A DNA stretch of 64,000 bases, from assembly GCA_025618425.1 (NCBI GenBank), contig CM046844.1, forward strand, positions 8,899,558 through 8,963,557. The letters run 5' to 3'. Under the pieces are notes generated by a model. The model had not been told where the DNA came from and did not search any database. It saw only the letters and a program-made list of their open reading frames with translations. Source of the stretch: Heliocidaris tuberculata. Taxonomy: Eukaryota > Echinodermata > Echinoidea > Camarodonta > Echinometridae. Below are positions 25,002-37,300 of the stretch, piece by piece. The first letter of the stretch is position 1, and each line of letters starts with the position of its first letter. Both the position numbers and the translations under genes were made by a program.

Positions 25002-25582
25002 AGGGCAAACCAACCTTTGTAAAAAAGCTGATTTGTGTGAAAGCAGAAAAATCAGAGAAGCAGATTGGGGAAAGTTTGAATCGGACAAAGATTAAGAAAG
25101 TTATGAATGTCTGAAAATTAGATCATTACATCTATGCAAATCTCAAATTGGCAATTTGGTGAATTAATTGTGATGTACATTATTCACCGTCAACTCTCCC
25201 ATTTGTCGTACACCAAAATAGCATGAAATTCCGGTCTTCTCCTTCAGGAGCGCCTTTTCCCTTGGGGCAATACTCAAAATATACATGTATATTGTAGATA
25301 CTGTAGCATTGTAGGTCCTCCAAAAAGAAAAGATCCTACTGAGATAAATTTTGAAATTGGACATTTTAGTTATTTTGTGTGCTAGAGCTAATGGGAAAGT
25401 TGACAGCAGCTACATCACAGTGACCATACCGATATGGCCAATTTGAAATTCCCATTAATATGTACTGTATAGTGATTACAACTTTTAAAAAGTCATAACT
25501 TTCATATTGCTTGTCCGATTTCGTTCAAACTTTCAGCCATCTGCCGTTTACACAAATCAAATAACAAAGGTTGGATTGCACT
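25002..25582 (+). mobile_element. MITE family C copy 1 (AGGGCAATCCAACC termini)
   Basis: Starts agggcaaaccaacctttgt and ends aaaggttggattgcact. The interior matches the copies at 33072 and 53142, including ggcaatttggtgaatt and a ggggca-tactcaaaata centre. Flanks TTGA/TTAT are decayed TTAA. Confidence 0.65.
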
Positions 25583-25690
25583 TTATATTCCACACTAAAC
25601 CATTTTGAATTTCAAGAAGGACAAGCTTTTCCCAAAAAATTTTGACAAAAAAATAGGCTAGAAAAATTAGGCAAAAAGGAGATATGGCAA

Positions 25691-26145
25691 GGGGTCCTAA
25701 AGCTACGCAGGTCCTAAAGCTACGCACCCCGCAAATACGCGCAATGTGACGCGTTCGATGTGCTAAACTTTTGGTGTACGAGCAATGAAAATATCATTTA
25801 CAATTGCCAAAAAACAATGATTAATTTTTTCTTAATATTTTTTGGTGATATTATCAATATTTGGAACTCGAGGAACTCGAACTCACATCATTCAGCACCA
25901 AAATCAAGATTTACATTGATTTATTACGTGTGCATAGCTTCAGGACCCTTTCATTTTGTCAAACAAATTTTGACACCACATCGACATCGACTCGAAAATT
26001 TATGTTATTGACATTCGTCCGTCGTAATCTTTTCAGCAATTTAACTTCAAAATATGTAGAATCAAGATAAAAGAAATTTGCATCAACCACTGAATAAAAT
26101 GGCTGTTTAGCTGCTGGAAACAAAGTGCGTAGCTTTAGGTTCCCC
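25691..26145. mobile_element. inverted-repeat element with CCTAAAGCTACGCA ends
   Basis: Left end ggggtcctaaagctacgca (the motif is doubled 18 bp on), right end tgcgtagctttaggttcccc. About 455 bp, no convincing ORF. Confidence 0.65.
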
Positions 26146-26895
26146 CATCATACATGTACATAAAAAACCTATGCCAAGCAATAATTCCCCCCCCCCATCT
26201 GCCCCTGTTTTGAGTCCAACAATATAATACAATATCAAAATTAATAAAAACACTAAAAGGGTTAACCATGGACTTATGATTTAAAGATCACATTTGTTGC
26301 TCTTCAATATCAACTATGACCTCAGGCTTGACCTATAATGACCTCTGGCCTCTTTTCTTAATTCTCGCCAAACCTACATGTAGCTCACTGATCTACAAAT
26401 TATGTAGATGACAAAAATACAAAACCTCTCGTCTTGAATACTTTCCAATGTCCCTTCATAAAAAAGATGAGATGGGTGTATCATTAGGCAGATAAATTTC
26501 TCAAAATTTCACGTTGCTTGTATCTCTTTTATTTTTAGTTCATGTGAAAGCTCTTGCTGTGAATAGAAAAATGAGGGGTCAACCAAGTGGGTAGGGTTAG
26601 TAGAACTCGAGTTATGGCAATTTTTCTATCGCAAAAAAAGGCAGTTATGATACACAAAATGAGGCAAAACCCTGTGACCGTAGAGTACCTTGAATACTGT
26701 ACATGCTGTATACATGTATATATGCCTAATTGCAGGATTTTTTTTTTACATATTAAACAGGCACAATCTAATAACTTGAGGACACTGTATTTTGAAAGTT
26801 TTTAACAGGATTCACATCAAACCTTCCAGAATTTCCTTGGATAATCGTCAAAAAATAAAAAGCAAATGTTGCGCATCGTCAAGGTAAATACTAAT

Positions 26896-27096
26896 TATAT
26901 ATTCAAAATGGCCGCCATTTGAAAAATAACTGCAAAGTGACCAAGTCTAAATTAATCAAATGAGTTGAAAAATTCGAAAGTGTAAACATCAAAATTGATG
27001 TGTTAGAGTTTGCTTATCTCAATTGAAAATTAAAGACACTTTCAGGAACTATTCACATTTTTAATTAACATAATTAATATTCAAAATGGCCGCCAT
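26896..27096. repeat. paired CAAAATGGCCGCCAT words
   Basis: attcaaaatggccgccat occurs at about 26902 and 27081, each after taatta.ata. Likely ends or pieces of an unrecognised repeat. Confidence 0.4.
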
Positions 27097-27250
27097 GTAA
27101 AAAAAATGTGGCAAAAATGAGTTTAACACAAATGACAAAAAAAAATCACAAATGAATCAAGATTATGTATGTACTAGAAGCTCATGTTGTTTAATTTATT
27201 CAATAGCATTCATTATTTGCTGCATGAAATTGTATCTTTTCAACTTTTAT

Positions 27251-27468
27251 TTAAAGTAAACTAATACACCATGTTTTTTTTTGTGTTTTTTTTTTCCAGG
27301 CTGGCGTTGACTTTGATTTCTTCTTGGACTTGGCAGAAAGCTTTGACCAAACTTCAGAAATTATGGCATTGGTTATCATCAGTTCTGGCTTTAAGGTGCT
27401 ATATGCACCAGAATAGATGACGTTGTATTGTAAGTTCAGCTGCAAGAGCCACGGTGAGCTGAAAAAAA
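27251..27468 (-). other. possible isolated exon or pseudogene fragment, unrecognised
   Basis: After a strong ttttttcag acceptor (about 27462-27470) one frame stays open for about 70 codons with no repeat character: QLNLQYNVIYSGAYSTLKPE and SEVWSKLSAKSKKKSK, then a Lys-rich end over an A-run. About 1.2 kb upstream (minus sense) a segment at 28667-28800 has an ETS-like cccggaagtacccg, an ATG and a gtgagt donor at about 28672. They could be two exons of a small transcript; I do not recognise the product. Confidence 0.2.
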
Positions 27469-27659
27469 TAAAAATAAAATGTATAAAAGGTTAAGTGAAT
27501 ATCCTGTTTGGTATTATCTTTTTATGTAGTGTCTCTTGAATCCATTCATGCATGAATCATATAAATAATATTCAGCAATTTCTCATGAAGTTCTGCAAAC
27601 ATTCTGCAAAAACAGGTACAAAAAGTTTACCAAAACTGAATTAAAACAAAATAGTTCAA

Positions 27660-27965
27660 GTGTGGGGGGTTATGGACCAGTAAAGGCAGGCTTTATTTCA
27701 AACACCACTCTTTTTTATACTTTAAAAATAAATTATCCAAAAAAAAATTTTTTTTTAATAAAAAAAATCAGGGGTGGGGGTTATGCACCAGTAAAATTAA
27801 AATAGGGCAGGCTTCATTTCAAACACAACTCTTTTTAAAAGTTTTTTATACTTTAAAAATAAATTTAAAAAAAAAAAATCAGGGGTGGGGGTTATGGACC
27901 AGTAAAATTAAATTAGGGCAGACTTCATTTCAAACACAACTCTTAAAAGTTCAAGAAAAATAAAC
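27660..27965. repeat. three tandem copies of a ~115-bp AT-rich unit
   Basis: gtggggg.ttatg.accagtaa begins units near 27663, 27773 and 27888; each continues caggctt.atttcaaacac.a ctctt. Confidence 0.65.
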
Positions 27966-28046
27966 AGATGTTTTGGGGTTTCTTTTTTCATAAAAAAAAA
28001 AAGAAGAACAAGTCAGGCATACCAGTGATATACATGTAGGCCCCAC

Positions 28047-28100
28047 CATACCCTAACCCTAACACTAACCATAATCCTAAACCCTACCCTAACCCGGCTA
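28047..28100. repeat. degenerate telomere-like CCCTAA stretch
   Basis: taccctaaccctaacactaa ccataatcctaaaccctacc ctaaccc: about eight imperfect units. A weaker one is at about 54733-54790. Confidence 0.6.
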
Positions 28101-29074
28101 AGATCACAATTTAAAAGAGAACAAAAAAAAAAAAATGCCCAAAGTCTGATTGTTATCTCTATTTAATTGTCTCTAACATTCCTCCCCCTATTATCACAAG
28201 TGGTATAGTCCATGCAGGAATATTCTTCTGCATGCCTAGGGCCATTGCATTTTTAGAACAGGTAATGTCATTTAAATGGCCAATGTTGATGTACACAACT
28301 ACTGATGATATCAATTATTTTAAATTCATCAAAGCTCTAATTTTACTTAATTATCATTCAAAAGTATCATATATACATAAAAAAGCAGTTGTATGTCGTC
28401 AAGGGTTTACTACAACACAACCACGTACATTTCAGAATTCAGAGATCATCTTCCAAAATTTTCAGATTTTGGCCCCGAACGACCGTCGACATGACATCTG
28501 AACCTCCGTTATATTTTTTGTGCTTTCTCTTTTTCATTAAACATCAAGTTTTCTAGGGTAATAAAACTATCCTAATTTTGATTATCACACTTTCAAAGCT
28601 GTTGAAAGACATCTTCAGTACGTAATCGATGGTTGAAATCACAAAACGGAAAACAAAATGAGCACTCACCATAAAAGTCTCGATGTACTAGCAGTAGATT
28701 AATTTTTTTCTCGCCATGTTTGGTATTGAACGAAAGCTTATGAAGTGCTGATTACGAAACGGGTACTTCCGGGTATGAGCCACATCACCAGCTAACGCTA
28801 CAACAGGATTAATCTGCCGATGCGTGAATCGCCCTGGGGAATCCCCGGCGATTCAAATGTGTGTGTGCCGGATCGCGGTCACAGACTTTCAACAAAAACT
28901 GCATATCGCGAAGCGCGTCGCCACCAGCGATTGTAAGGGATCTGCCTATCATTATCAGAGCAATGTCAATGACCTCTAATGACCTCCCTGAATGACCCTT
29001 CTTTTTTTGGTTCAACTAAGTTAGATCATCCCTGGTCCAAATAGAAAGTAAAAATTTGACGGGGTTGAAGAAAC

Positions 29075-29300
29075 GGGGTAACCTCGCTAGTCATAAAGAC
29101 CGCTAGTCATAATGAACGCTATTCATAAGGACCACCATCCATAACGCATGACTAAATAAATAGCAGTCCTTTATAAATAGCGGCCCTTACAAATAGCGAG
29201 CAAACTATAGACAAATTACCTCGCTATTCACAAGGACCGCTATTTATAAGGACTGCTATCCATAACGCGTGACTAAATGAATAGCGGTCCTTTATCATGT
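29075..29300. repeat. array of short inverted ATAAGGACCGCTAT motifs
   Basis: Words such as cataaagaccgctagtcata, ttataaatagcgg and gcggtcctttat alternate on the two strands, about eight times. Similar words resume at 29656-29685, so the 29311 repeat may be inserted in this array. Confidence 0.5.
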
Positions 29301-29310
29301 TTATATTAAA

Positions 29311-29640
29311 TCACTCACGGGACCATCACTATATGGGGCTGTGTCAATTTTGGCCTGTCACGACCTCTAAGCTGAAGAGGTAAAAACACCAATATAATCG
29401 ACAAAATTTTGAGAAAATACTTCCTTCTACATTGTAGAATGATAGAATATCTAATTTCATGCAAGATCCTTCGATAGGATCTTTATCATCTTGATCAAGT
29501 GAAATTTTCAGGCTGTTTTTGGTCGATGATCTTGCTCCTCTCCTGCACACATATGTGCAAGATATCACACACTTGCCTATGGGAGGCAATTGCTCATGTA
29601 TTGAAGGTACAGAGTGCGAGGTTATCTCCAATAACCTCGC
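29311..29640 (-). repeat. 330-bp dispersed repeat, copy 1 (inverted relative to 34870)
   Basis: Runs from gggaccatcactatatgggg to gcgaggttatctccaataac and cctcgc. The reverse complement occurs at 34870-35200. The GCGAGGTTAT end is itself a 25-bp hairpin. Confidence 0.75.
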
Positions 29641-31321
29641 ATAAATGTGATTGTATTAAATAGCGTTTCTTATAAATAGCGAGCAGACCCCAAATAAACC
29701 ATCATTCATTCTGCATATAGTGGTTTGGTGCCCCATGTCTGCGCAGTGCCCATGTCTGCGCATAGGCGTAACTGCGCGATTCTAACATCACAAAAGACGC
29801 AACGAACACAATCATCTTAATATCAATTTTAATGATATGTATCAGCGAAAAAATGAAGAAAAACTGGTGAAGAACGTCTGTTTTATGCATTTTTACTCAC
29901 ATGCCTTGAAAATGCCACCTTTCATGCAAAATATCCCGAACTGCGTGTTAAGTGAATGAGTGCACAGACAAGGGAACCTTCCCTTTTTTAGTGTCAAAAT
30001 GACAGCGTCGCCTATTCTTGTGAAAATGAAATTGTTCTTATTCGAATTTTAATCAGATTTTCGGCACAGTTACTCTCTAGGATATGAGGATTAAAATGAG
30101 GTCATGTCATTGGAGGAATACCAGAGGAAAAGCTTGTCAATTTCAAGTGAAATGTTAGGTGTGCAGACAAGAGGCCCCCTCATCATACATGTAAATTAAT
30201 AAGCGCTTCATTGTGCATTTTTGTGCCAACGGTTTCCTCTCTTTCCCTTCATATTAATATTTGCACGCAAGCAGTGGCAAGCATGTGCCGAACTAACCCC
30301 AGGGAGCTCCAACGAATAGCGTTGGAGTTAGTGCCGAACAAGAATGACAAGTGGTTTCCTTAACATGCTTAACCCCAACCATTGATAACTATAGCCAAAA
30401 TTGACATCAATGAAACAATAATTATTGACATCATGTAGACTCGAGTGTTAGATCTCCTTTCTCCACCCTTCCATTATCATTTCCATCATGCGCATGGCAT
30501 GATCAGATGTGAGATGATGATGACTCCATCAATCATGTCCATGCATGCCCTTCATTATTTTAATCTAACCAAATCTTCAAAAAAATGATATTATTCTCAC
30601 CAAACTTCTTTTCTCCAGTAAGATCAACCCTTCTTCTTTTCAAGTTCTGGTTCTCAGTCAAAGGCAAGTCTTAGCTGAATTTTAGCTTAGCTCAGTCACT
30701 CAAGAGTCATGTCCAGCTAGCCAGCTTTTCACATTCTTCAGCTCAACTGTACTCAGTGTACTGCAGTGCTTGCATGCATGCAGTGCATGCATGCATGCAG
30801 TGACAGTCATAAATAGCTGGTACACGGTGATCGTGAGTACAGCGGTCGACGCTCGCCGGGCGGCCTGGCGGGCTGGGGATCGGAGCGCCTGATACGAAAG
30901 CTTGCACTGACGATAACTCTTGGCTTGCACTGATGATAACTAGGTAGCACGGTTTTTGTGGAATGGAGGTTGCGACGTTTTTATAGCCTATTTCAAGACA
31001 TAATGAAAAGGATAGAGATTTATACATTTTTTAAATTCTGCGGGAACTCAACTAGTAGTGATTCAAAAAACATTTTAGATATTCTGGTAATGTAAATAAT
31101 TATAAAATATTACTTAATATCTTGAATAACTAGGATAACATGTAAAATCAAAATTTATCGAAACGTTATGACTAAAGACTCTAAGACCATGGACCTACGT
31201 CCAAGACTAATCTCGATGCATTTGGCGTAAATATTCACAATTGAATGACATGCGCCGTTAAAACCAATCCACAACAACAACAACAACAACGGTAAAGAGG
31301 TTGCAACAACAAGCAGAGGAA

Positions 31322-31376
31322 ATGGCAGAACAGATAATCAACAAACTGTCAAAAGACAATTTTAATGCCGAAGAGT
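31322..31376 (+). CDS. EXOC8: EXOC8 exon 1
   Basis: ATG with codons MAEQIINKLSKDNFNAEE, then T of a split Tyr codon and donor gtacgt. Joined to exon 2 it reads NAEEYVLEIASGG, matching the human pattern EARLYVKQLS. The upstream 5' UTR has a (CAA)n run at 31270-31290. Confidence 0.85.
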
Positions 31377-34300
31377 GTACGTAGCATTGTAGATATTAAT
31401 TGATTTAATTCTTTGAATTTTAATTCCGATTTGCGTTTATACTCGTGTCTCAGTTCAAATGTAAAGAAATGTAAACATTGTTCTGAATCACTGAAATGAA
31501 TGAACTGATGATGTCTGATGAAATGACAATTGACATTGTCATTGACTTGATGATTGACTTGCTGAGCTGACTGCTTAGTGCTAACTTCAGGTTAGTGTGT
31601 TACTAACTCTGTGTGTGTGTGTAATTGGGTTTTTACAGACGTGTATCAATCAGATATGATTATTTATGTCTGGGACCGACCTTTAACGTCCAGGGGCGGA
31701 TCTAGCTTTTTTCCAAGGAGGGGGTTTGAGGGGCTGAGCTGGGTATTGCGAGGGAGCGTAGAGACCGAGCCCGAGCGAGCGAAGCGAGCGAGGGGGGAGG
31801 GTGTGGGAGGGGGGTATCCCCCCTCCCACAGTAGGGAGATTTTTCATTTTTAGGGTTGCTAGCTTGCGATTTTAAGCATACTTGCATGCTCTATTTTTTC
31901 TCTTTTTTGCCCAAATAAATGTTTACTTGGAAGCGAGCGAAGCGAGCGAGGGGGGAGGGTGTGGGAGGGGGGTATCCCCCCTCCTACAGTAGGGAGATTT
32001 TTCATTTTTAGGGTTGCTAGCTTGCGATTTTAAGCATACTTGCATGCTCTATTTTTTCTCTTTTTTTCCCAAATAAATGTTTACTTGGCAGCCCAAGGGG
32101 GGGGGGTTTAAACCCCCTAAACCCCCCCCCCCGTAGATCCGCCACTGACGTCACCATCCGAAAGACGTGACTTAGTCTCGAACCTGGGTCCGCTGAACCA
32201 GTTTATAACTTCCACTGTTAGCTGGATTATAGGCGCACGCCACAACGCCCAGTTATTTGTGTTTGTTAGTTGTTATTATATACCTCATACATAGATTTTT
32301 ATTCACTGATTGGTCAAAACCATATCACATGACACGGCACATCTCGATCTGTCATTGCGCCAGAGGGTTTTAGCGTTCTATCAATTGACCTAAGCCTAGG
32401 TCAAATGATAGAATGCCTAAACCCTGTGATAGAACGCGTAACCCCTCCGCGGCTTTTGCACATGTACACGTACATACACAAAATTTGGTTTTTCGCGAGT
32501 TGCTAGCTAGGCTACGACTACATTAATATACGTGCAGCGCGTATAAGAATTCAACATGAATCAATTTGTGCAATGTCATCAGGAACTCACTAATAATTGT
32601 ACGAGAAGACATGTACTGCATGACAGATAGACCTGGAAACTCGGCTGCAGACTTCTGCATATTTCCAGTACATCCGGTAATAAGGTAATAAGGTAATCAA
32701 TGAATCAATGAAAAGGATGAGGTATATAAAACAAATATGGACTGGCACTGCTCTGTAATCGGATGGTGGTGGAAATTATCACTCCCTCGGTGGTGTTCAT
32801 ACCGGCCCTTCTATCGGCCCCTTGGCTCCGCCTCGGGGGTGACAGAAGGGCCGGTATGAACACCACCTTGGGAGTGATAATTTCCACCATCATCCTCATG
32901 AGCAGTCAATATTCACTCACATTACTGTTTGATATTGAGTAGACCCTTGTTGAATGGCTGAGGCTGAGCTGTGTTGTGCTGTAAACTTGATGATTATGTT
33001 GTTGGTTTGGTGTAATGGGGACCAACTGCTTTAAGTCATCTCACTCATTCTCAGAGGATTAACATGATTAAAGGGCAATCCAACCTTGGTAATGAGATGA
33101 TCTGTGTGAAAGCAGAAAAATAAGAAAAACTGGATGGTGAAAGTTTGAAAGAAATCGGACAAGGAATAAGAAATTTATGGATGTTTGAAAAATGAGATCA
33201 CTACATCTATGCGAATCTCAAATTGGCAATTTGGTGATTCAATTGTGACACGTTTGTAGACAACTCTCCCATTTGTCGTACACGAAAATATCATTAATTT
33301 GCGGTTTTCTTCGAGGCGCTTTTACCCTCGGGGCAGTAGGATGGGGGGTTGCATTTCCGGACACTTAACAAAAATTAGCCTGTCAATTTTGCCGTCAGAT
33401 TTTACGAAAAACATGCATCAAGTAACACTAAAACCAGTGAATATTTGCACTTCACATGATTTTTAACCTATCCTGTGAAAAATTTCTGACAATTTGCATG
33501 AAAATTTGTTCGATTTACTGTTTAAAAATGACCTTTCCGGATAACAACCCGTCCGGAATTACAACGTCTGGGTATACTCAAAATATATTGGAGATAGCAT
33601 ATTGTTATAGGTCCTCATGAAAGAAAGAGATCCTACTGAGTAATACATTTTGAAAAAAGTGACATTTTAGTCATTTTGTGTGTTGGAGTGAATGGGGGAG
33701 TTGTCCACAGCTACATCACAGTGACATTACCTGTACGGCCAATTTGAAATTCACACATGTATAGTGATTAGAACTTTCAAAAATTCATACATGTAACTTT
33801 CTTATTGCTTGTCCGATTTTGTTCAAACTTTCACCAATCTGCTTCTCTGATTTTTCCTCTTTCTTTCAAAGCAACTTGCTATTAAGTTTGGATTTACCTT
33901 TGAAGGGATACTTTGGTGGGCCTGCATGGGCGATTTGCGATGAGAGGGGAAAATATACTTGGAGCTTCGTGTCACTTTCGATACAAGGATTTCCATCACA
34001 CGTGCTAAAACATGTGATTCATATTGGATCACCTCTGAGATAGTTCGGTGAAGACTGGCTTGTGTTTTAAATTTCACGCAATGGAAAGTAATCAAACATA
34101 TGGAAAAGTAATTACATAGCCAGCTCTCTGGTAGAGCCTGGAGGAAGTTACGTAATCGTGGCGACAACGCGTCACTTCAGGGCAGTGCAGAAGCGATGGC
34201 TAGACTAATCAACCAGAAGTAAATCGTGTTTTGTATTTGGAAATATTTCACCATTACACTAAACTTGTTTGGGTGAACGAGGTTACGACCAGTTACAAGA

Positions 34301-37300
34301 CTAAGGGCCTGGGACTCGTTAAACCCGAAGTATTCGCCTAGCTCCAGTTCGGTCAACTTCGTGCCATCCGATCATTTATGGCATTAGTCCAACGGCCTCG
34401 CACAACGGGCGTGCTATGTGTACAAATAAACGAGCCTTTTGCAAATTCCGCACGATTTCATTTCCCCTTGAGTTCTCATGAGACTGGCCCTTTAATGCCT
34501 TACCAAAGCTAGTGCCAGGGCACTTGTCAAAAAAAATTTTGAATGCTATCACAAGGCTTCTGAAGGAAAGGTGGATTAAAAAGTCTGGCGTTTTAATCCA
34601 CCTTTCCTTCAGACATGTCAGACAGTCAGAGTAACAAATAGGGTTGAAACGTTCTCTAAAAGCCCCTGATAAATCACTTTCCCACCATGCCCAATGGCCC
34701 ATGGCTAGCCTGGAAGGCTCTTTGCCTTTGGTTTGAAGAGTAAAAACAAAAAAATGCTGACGCTACTCTTCATAGAGCCTGGTGCTTTTATCTATCTATA
34801 TTATTTATCTTTATTGCAGAGCTAGATTAAGTCCCAGGCTCCATGAAGAGTAGCGTCACTCACACTTATGCGAGGTTATTGGAGATAACCTCGCATTCAG
34901 TACCTTCATACCGTGAGCAATTGCCTCCCATCTATAGGCAAGTGTGTGATATCTTGCCCATATGTGTGCAGGAGAGGAGCAAGATCACCGACCAAAAACA
35001 GCCTGAAAATTTCACTTGATTAAGATGATAAAGATCCTATCGAAGGATCTGGCATGAAATTATATATTATATCATTCTAAAATGTAGAAGGAAGTATTTT
35101 CTCAAAATTTTGCTGATTATATTGGTGTTTTTACCTCTTCAACTTAGAAATCGTGACAGGCCAAAATTGAGACAGCCCCATATAGTGATGGTCCCAGGAG
35201 TGGAGTAGTGTCAGCTTTTTTTTTTTTTTTTTTTTTTTTTTACTCTTCAAAGAGCCTTCCAGGCTACCCACAGCCATGCTAGACCTACTGACAGGTTCTT
35301 CACCATAGCCTTTCCTACTAAGGAGACTTTTGACATACTTTTTACAAAAATCGTTAATTTCAAAATCTATATTAGTAGAGAATAGGGGTTCAGAAATTAT
35401 CTAAATCTCACCAGGGCATCGATCTCTGTGGATCCTCTTTTATAATGCAGATTAAAAATGGCGGCTTTTTGGCAAATGCGCGTACACTGTCAGTGATTCA
35501 AAGTAATCAAAACTATACGATGAGGTGCAGGAGTGGTGATGACGCAATCTCCATTGATGCTTAATGTGGAGGTCTCGATAAAAAGAGATTCAACCATACA
35601 CTCTATGCCCTCTGAAGGATGCCTATAGAGAACTTTCCTCCTTAATTCATACTCTCTAAATAAGTTCTGCATGTTAATTATTCATGTAGGAAAATATTTA
35701 GTCTAATAATGCTTGTTATGTAAATAAACAATTTATATTTCTATTTTAATTTCAGATGTCTTAGAAATAGCATCAGGTGGAGATGTCTATCAAGATCTAC
35801 AAGAACACAAACAAAGGGTACAGAATCTCAATGATGACACCGCCGTTGGTCTCAAGAAAAATGTCTACCGCAACTACACTCAGTTCATTGAAACAGCCAA
35901 AGAAATATCATGTATCCTTGAAATAATATATGCCTTTCCATCAGGCTCACAGTCACAGATGAACTGGAGCTAATATAACTTTATGTACAGTTATTTAATT
36001 TTATGTGCCATGTAACCTGTTTGGATGGGATTGCATGTCTGGAAGAAAAAAAAAATTGGGGGGCCATAAAGTTTTCTTCACAGACTCAAGTGTAAAGGCT
36101 GAATATGGGATGCTATGTTTTAGTGTCCATATTGTTTGAATACTGATGGCTTGGGAAGGATCTTAAGATTTTTAGGATACCTAGTATGGTAACTGGCAAA
36201 AGTTGCCTGCCCCTTAAACAGACAACATTTTAGGACTGACCCTATTCAGAAGGGAAATGTGAATTAGAGTCAATGTTGTGTTGTTGATGTTTTAACCCTT
36301 TCAGGACAGAAATTATTTAAGAGCTCAATTGATCACATTTTGTTCTGCAAATTGGCAACAATAATATTTTTATTTTAGTGCTACGTGGTTCTAATAAGAT
36401 GTAATTTCTTGAAAATAATATATGTGGTTAGGAACTTTGTCAAAAAGTTGAAAAAGTTGCCAATTTGGACAAAAAACAATGATTTTGAATCTCTCAATGT
36501 GTTGCCAATTTAAGGATGTTCAATCTTATTCTCCTTTTTAAAATTCCTGGCATCAAACGCAATATGATCAGGCAACAAAAATGGACACAGTATGTGCAGA
36601 ATTTTTTGCTCTTTCTACTCATGCATCTGGTATATTTTTTAAGGCTCTAAATCAAAAGTCATTGGGTCAAACCACAAAATGTGGTCAATTGTCTCGAAAG
36701 GGTTAACTTGTTGAGGTTAGTTTCTTTGACTAATGTGTTCAGATTTGGAAGGAGAGATGTACCAACTTAGTCACATCCTGACTGAACAGAAGACTATCAT
36801 GACTCAACTACTAGACATGTCTATGGGAGGAAAAGGTAACGTGTAGTTCACTGTCATTCCTAAAACTTTACCCTTCTGTAATGTATAGCTTCATAGATAA
36901 ATTTAACATGCCCCCTTCTTCATGGCTGAATATATTCAGACATATCTATGGGAAGAAAAGGTATATTCAGCAAGAATAGACAGTACTCTGTCTATAGTAA
37001 TACACACATGTACCCTTTTATAATTTACAATGTCCCTTCTTATGTAGTTCAAATACTGGACATGTCAGGGGGAGGAAAATTTACATTCAGTATCAAATCT
37101 AAGTCTTATGTATACACAATGTACCTGTAGAAAAAGAGAGCCTTTGACCTGCAGAGAAAAGCAAGCCATTGGACAAATTGATATTTCTGAAAAATCCCTG
37201 TAGAAATCTGTTACAGTGCAATCTGTGTACATTACTTCAGTTGTGAATTGATGACACAACGAGGAAAATGAATTCAAGATTTTCTCATCGAATTTTAAAA

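Noticed and set aside
28809..29015. 68-residue minus-strand frame, moderately GC-rich
   Set aside because: No recognised domain and no splice signals that give a longer product.
30700..31027. GC-rich patch with TGCA palindromes as a possible gene start
   Set aside because: No frame continues into recognisable coding sequence; the (TGCA)n stretch at 30774-30802 explains the pattern.
32705..32899. 64-residue minus-strand frame
   Set aside because: It spans the 130-bp hairpin and reads the same arms twice.
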